From assembly GCF_002013915.1 (NCBI RefSeq), contig NZ_MBTF01000010.1, forward strand, positions 1 to 64,000: a stretch of 64,000 nt of DNA, given 5' to 3'. The stretch comes from Mucilaginibacter pedocola (GTDB taxonomy: Bacteria; Bacteroidota; Bacteroidia; Sphingobacteriales; Sphingobacteriaceae). How positions within the stretch are numbered: position 1 is the first letter of the stretch; each line of letters opens with the position of its first letter. Below, one piece after another: positions 62,159 to 64,000 of this stretch. Under the pieces are notes generated by a model that ran no database searches, had not been told where the DNA came from, and saw only the letters and a program-made list of their open reading frames with translations. Position numbers and translations under genes: made by a program.

Positions 62159-64000
62159 ATGCTGAAACAATTTTCCTACCTCGTTTTTGGGGCCTTATTT
62201 ATATCCTCATCGCTTTGCGCACAACAATTACCTGTTGACAGGAATACGCAAAAAGCTTTGGCCAAAGGCACCCGTACTCATATGGGCATCCCCGGGAAAA
62301 AGTACTGGCAAAATACAGGCGACTACTTGATAGATGTAAAGTTCGATCCTGAAACGAGGAAAATCAGTGGGGAGGAGGTTATTGACTACGTAAACAATAG
62401 CCCCGATACGCTTAAAACATTCTTGTTTAAACTCTACCCCAATCTTTATAAGGCTAATTCTGCCCGCAATACCAATATAGCCACAGCTGATCTTAGCGAT
62501 GGTGTCCGCATCGAAACGCTAACGATAGATGGCAAGGCTACTGATAGTACAATGCGGCGCATTACCGGCACCAATATGCTTGTTAAAGGCATAGCTGTTT
62601 TGCCGGGGGCACATGCCCGCGTAACCGCAAAATTTAGCTATACTTTAAACAAAGGCTCGTTCAACCGCACCGGGCAGATCACCGATGGTAGTTATTTTAT
62701 CGCCTATTTCTTCCCAAGGATAGCCGTTTACGACGACGTAGACGGCTGGAACGAATACCCTTATTTAGGCAAAGAAGAGTTTTATAACGACTATGGAAAT
62801 TTTAAAGTAAATATTACCGTGCCGGGCGAATACAGGGTATGGGCAACGGGCGACTTAAAAAACACTAATGAGGTGTATGAGCCCGAGTTTGCCGGCCGCA
62901 TAGCAAAAGCCGAACTATCGGATAGTGTGGTGGATGTTATCACCACCGAAGACATCAAGGCCGGCAATATCACCAAAAAGAACTCCACAAATACCTGGAA
63001 ATTTGAAGCCACAAACGTTACCGACTTTGCCTTTGCGGTAAGTGCTAATTACGTTTGGAAAGCAAGCAGCATAATGGTAGACCCCAAAACTAAACGAAGG
63101 ACAAGGGTGGATGCCGTGTTTAATCCTGATCATAAAAGCTATTGGCCGGTGGTTAATTACGCTCGAAAAACAGTTGAGCAGATAAGCTACCACTTCCCCG
63201 GGTTGCCTTTCCCCTATCCGCACATAACCATAGTTGACGGGTTGGATGCCATGGAATACCCCATGATGGTGAACAACCTACCTTTTGAAGATGATAAAGA
63301 CGTAGTGGAGTTTACCGCGCACGAGGTTTTCCATACGTTGTTCCCTTTTTACGTGGGCACCAACGAAACCAAATACTCCTTTATGGACGAGGGTTGGGCA
63401 ACGCTGACCGAGTTTTTGTTTCACCCGAAGATAGCGCCGGATGTTAAATTGGATTACGACATGAGTCCAGTAAATGACTTCGCCGGGCTGGCCGAAGACG
63501 TACCCGTGATGACGCCCACCGCCCAGCTATACGGTAAGGCCCGCTTTGCTGATAAGGATCTGAAGCCTGCCCTGGCACTATATTACCTCAAAGAGATGCT
63601 TGGCGAAAAAGTATTCCTGAATGCTATGCGCGAATACATAACCACTTGGGCAGGCAAACATCCCACGCCATACGATTTTTTCAATAGCATAAACACCACC
63701 ACCGGCCAAAACCTTAACTGGTACTGGAAAAGCTGGTACTTTGATAAGGCAATTCCTGATCTGGCGATATCCGGTGTTCTAAAACAAAGCAAGCAATACG
63801 GACTAACGATAAAACGAATAGGCAACGCGCCGGTTCCTGTGCATATTACCATTATCTATGCTGATAACACAAAAACCTTTATAAACAGAACCGTTGCTAT
63901 TTGGGCAAAGGGTGCTGAAGCTTTACAAATTAACATCCCGGTAAATAAACGGATCACGAAGATAACTTTGGGTGGAGCTTATGATGCCGATGTTGATATG
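62159..64000 (+). CDS. M1-family metallopeptidase (cut by window end)
   Basis: The frame runs open from ATG 62159 to the window end: 614 codons, C-terminus missing. Signal peptide (MLKQFSYLVFGALFISSSLC, then AQQ). The N-terminal beta-domain has ISGEEVIDYVNNSPDTLKTF, typical of M1. The zinc site is TAHEVFHTLFPF (HExxH near residue 388), followed by the third ligand Glu in YSFMDEGWATLTEF near 410. The exopeptidase GxMEN-type loop reads GLDAMEYPMMV, so the usual GAMEN is replaced by an AMEYP version, as in many Bacteroidota M1 members. Role: periplasmic aminopeptidase. Last visible sequence is in the C-terminal beta region. Confidence 0.85.
   Translation, partial: MLKQFSYLVFGALFISSSLCAQQLPVDRNTQKALAKGTRTHMGIPGKKYWQNTGDYLIDVKFDPETRKISGEEVIDYVNNSPDTLKTFLFKLYPNLYKANSARNTNIATADLSDGVRIETLTIDGKATDSTMRRITGTNMLVKGIAVLPGAHARVTAKFSYTLNKGSFNRTGQITDGSYFIAYFFPRIAVYDDVDGWNEYPYLGKEEFYNDYGNFKVNITVPGEYRVWATGDLKNTNEVYEPEFAGRIAKAELSDSVVDVITTEDIKAGNITKKNSTNTWKFEATNVTDFAFAVSANYVWKASSIMVDPKTKRRTRVDAVFNPDHKSYWPVVNYARKTVEQISYHFPGLPFPYPHITIVDGLDAMEYPMMVNNLPFEDDKDVVEFTAHEVFHTLFPFYVGTNETKYSFMDEGWATLTEFLFHPKIAPDVKLDYDMSPVNDFAGLAEDVPVMTPTAQLYGKARFADKDLKPALALYYLKEMLGEKVFLNAMREYITTWAGKHPTPYDFFNSINTTTGQNLNWYWKSWYFDKAIPDLAISGVLKQSKQYGLTIKRIGNAPVPVHITIIYADNTKTFINRTVAIWAKGAEALQINIPVNKRITKITLGGAYDADVDM

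Noticed and set aside
1..64000. CRISPR array
   Set aside because: No regularly spaced repeats of 23-40 bp. The only close tandem repeats are the 11-bp units at 52022-52054.

Overview
The window comes from a Bacteroidota chromosome, most likely the family Sphingobacteriaceae (Mucilaginibacter or Pedobacter type). Support: a SusC/SusD pair, -7 boxes of the TAnnTTTG type instead of Shine-Dalgarno sites, an Rhs-type wall protein with the Bacteroidota N-terminus, LytS/LytTR and HisKA_2 kinases, and a CTnDOT-style tra operon (TraE/F/G/I/J/K/M). The species cannot be fixed from sequence alone.

Layout. 1-5.4 kb: the 5' part of a very large Rhs/YD-repeat secreted protein (leftward, running off the window), a small XRE regulator, a short RNA-polymerase-alpha-CTD-like protein and a Bacteroidota-only helical protein. 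5.4-17.7 kb: a compact RiPP-like locus. It holds a full-length LanB-type lantibiotic dehydratase, a LytS/LytTR two-component system, a 50-codon Ser/Thr-rich, Cys-free candidate precursor with its own terminator, a MauE-like redox membrane protein with a DUF6520-like small secreted protein, and a TlpA-DUF3738 / SusC / SusD operon. No LanC cyclase is visible, which fits a Cys-free core.

17.8-32 kb: a visibly AT-rich island. It carries a nested inverted-repeat element, an XRE regulator with a perfect palindromic operator candidate, a secreted NUC-type nuclease, a four-gene leftward operon (EACC1-like adaptor, caspase-like protease, ABC ATPase, 8-TM membrane protein), about 1.7 kb of apparently decayed DNA, a rightward pair (924-aa protein of unknown family plus a metallophosphoesterase) and two broken genes, one an HNH nuclease. 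This looks like a defence/conflict island. The caspase operon and the phosphoesterase pair are the best candidates for undescribed systems.

32-52.6 kb: an integrative conjugative element segment. It has tra genes in the order E, [DUF1896, giant methylase-helicase, small methylase], F, G, I, two TerB-annotated-type paralogues, J, K, M, then accessory DNA-binding proteins and a tyrosine integrase reading inward. TraN, the coupling protein and the relaxase are not found, so the element is incomplete within the window. Three tandem 11-bp repeats lie between the integrase and a tRNA 3'-end fragment. That fragment recurs 352 bp later, flanking a small GIY-YIG nuclease gene.

52.6-64 kb: ordinary chromosomal genes. 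These are a TPR histidine kinase, an S41 protease, a Tat-exported Gfo/Idh/MocA oxidoreductase with a PmoA/DUF6807 protein, a DoxX-like protein, a GH13 amylase-family enzyme and the start of an M1 metallopeptidase cut by the window end.
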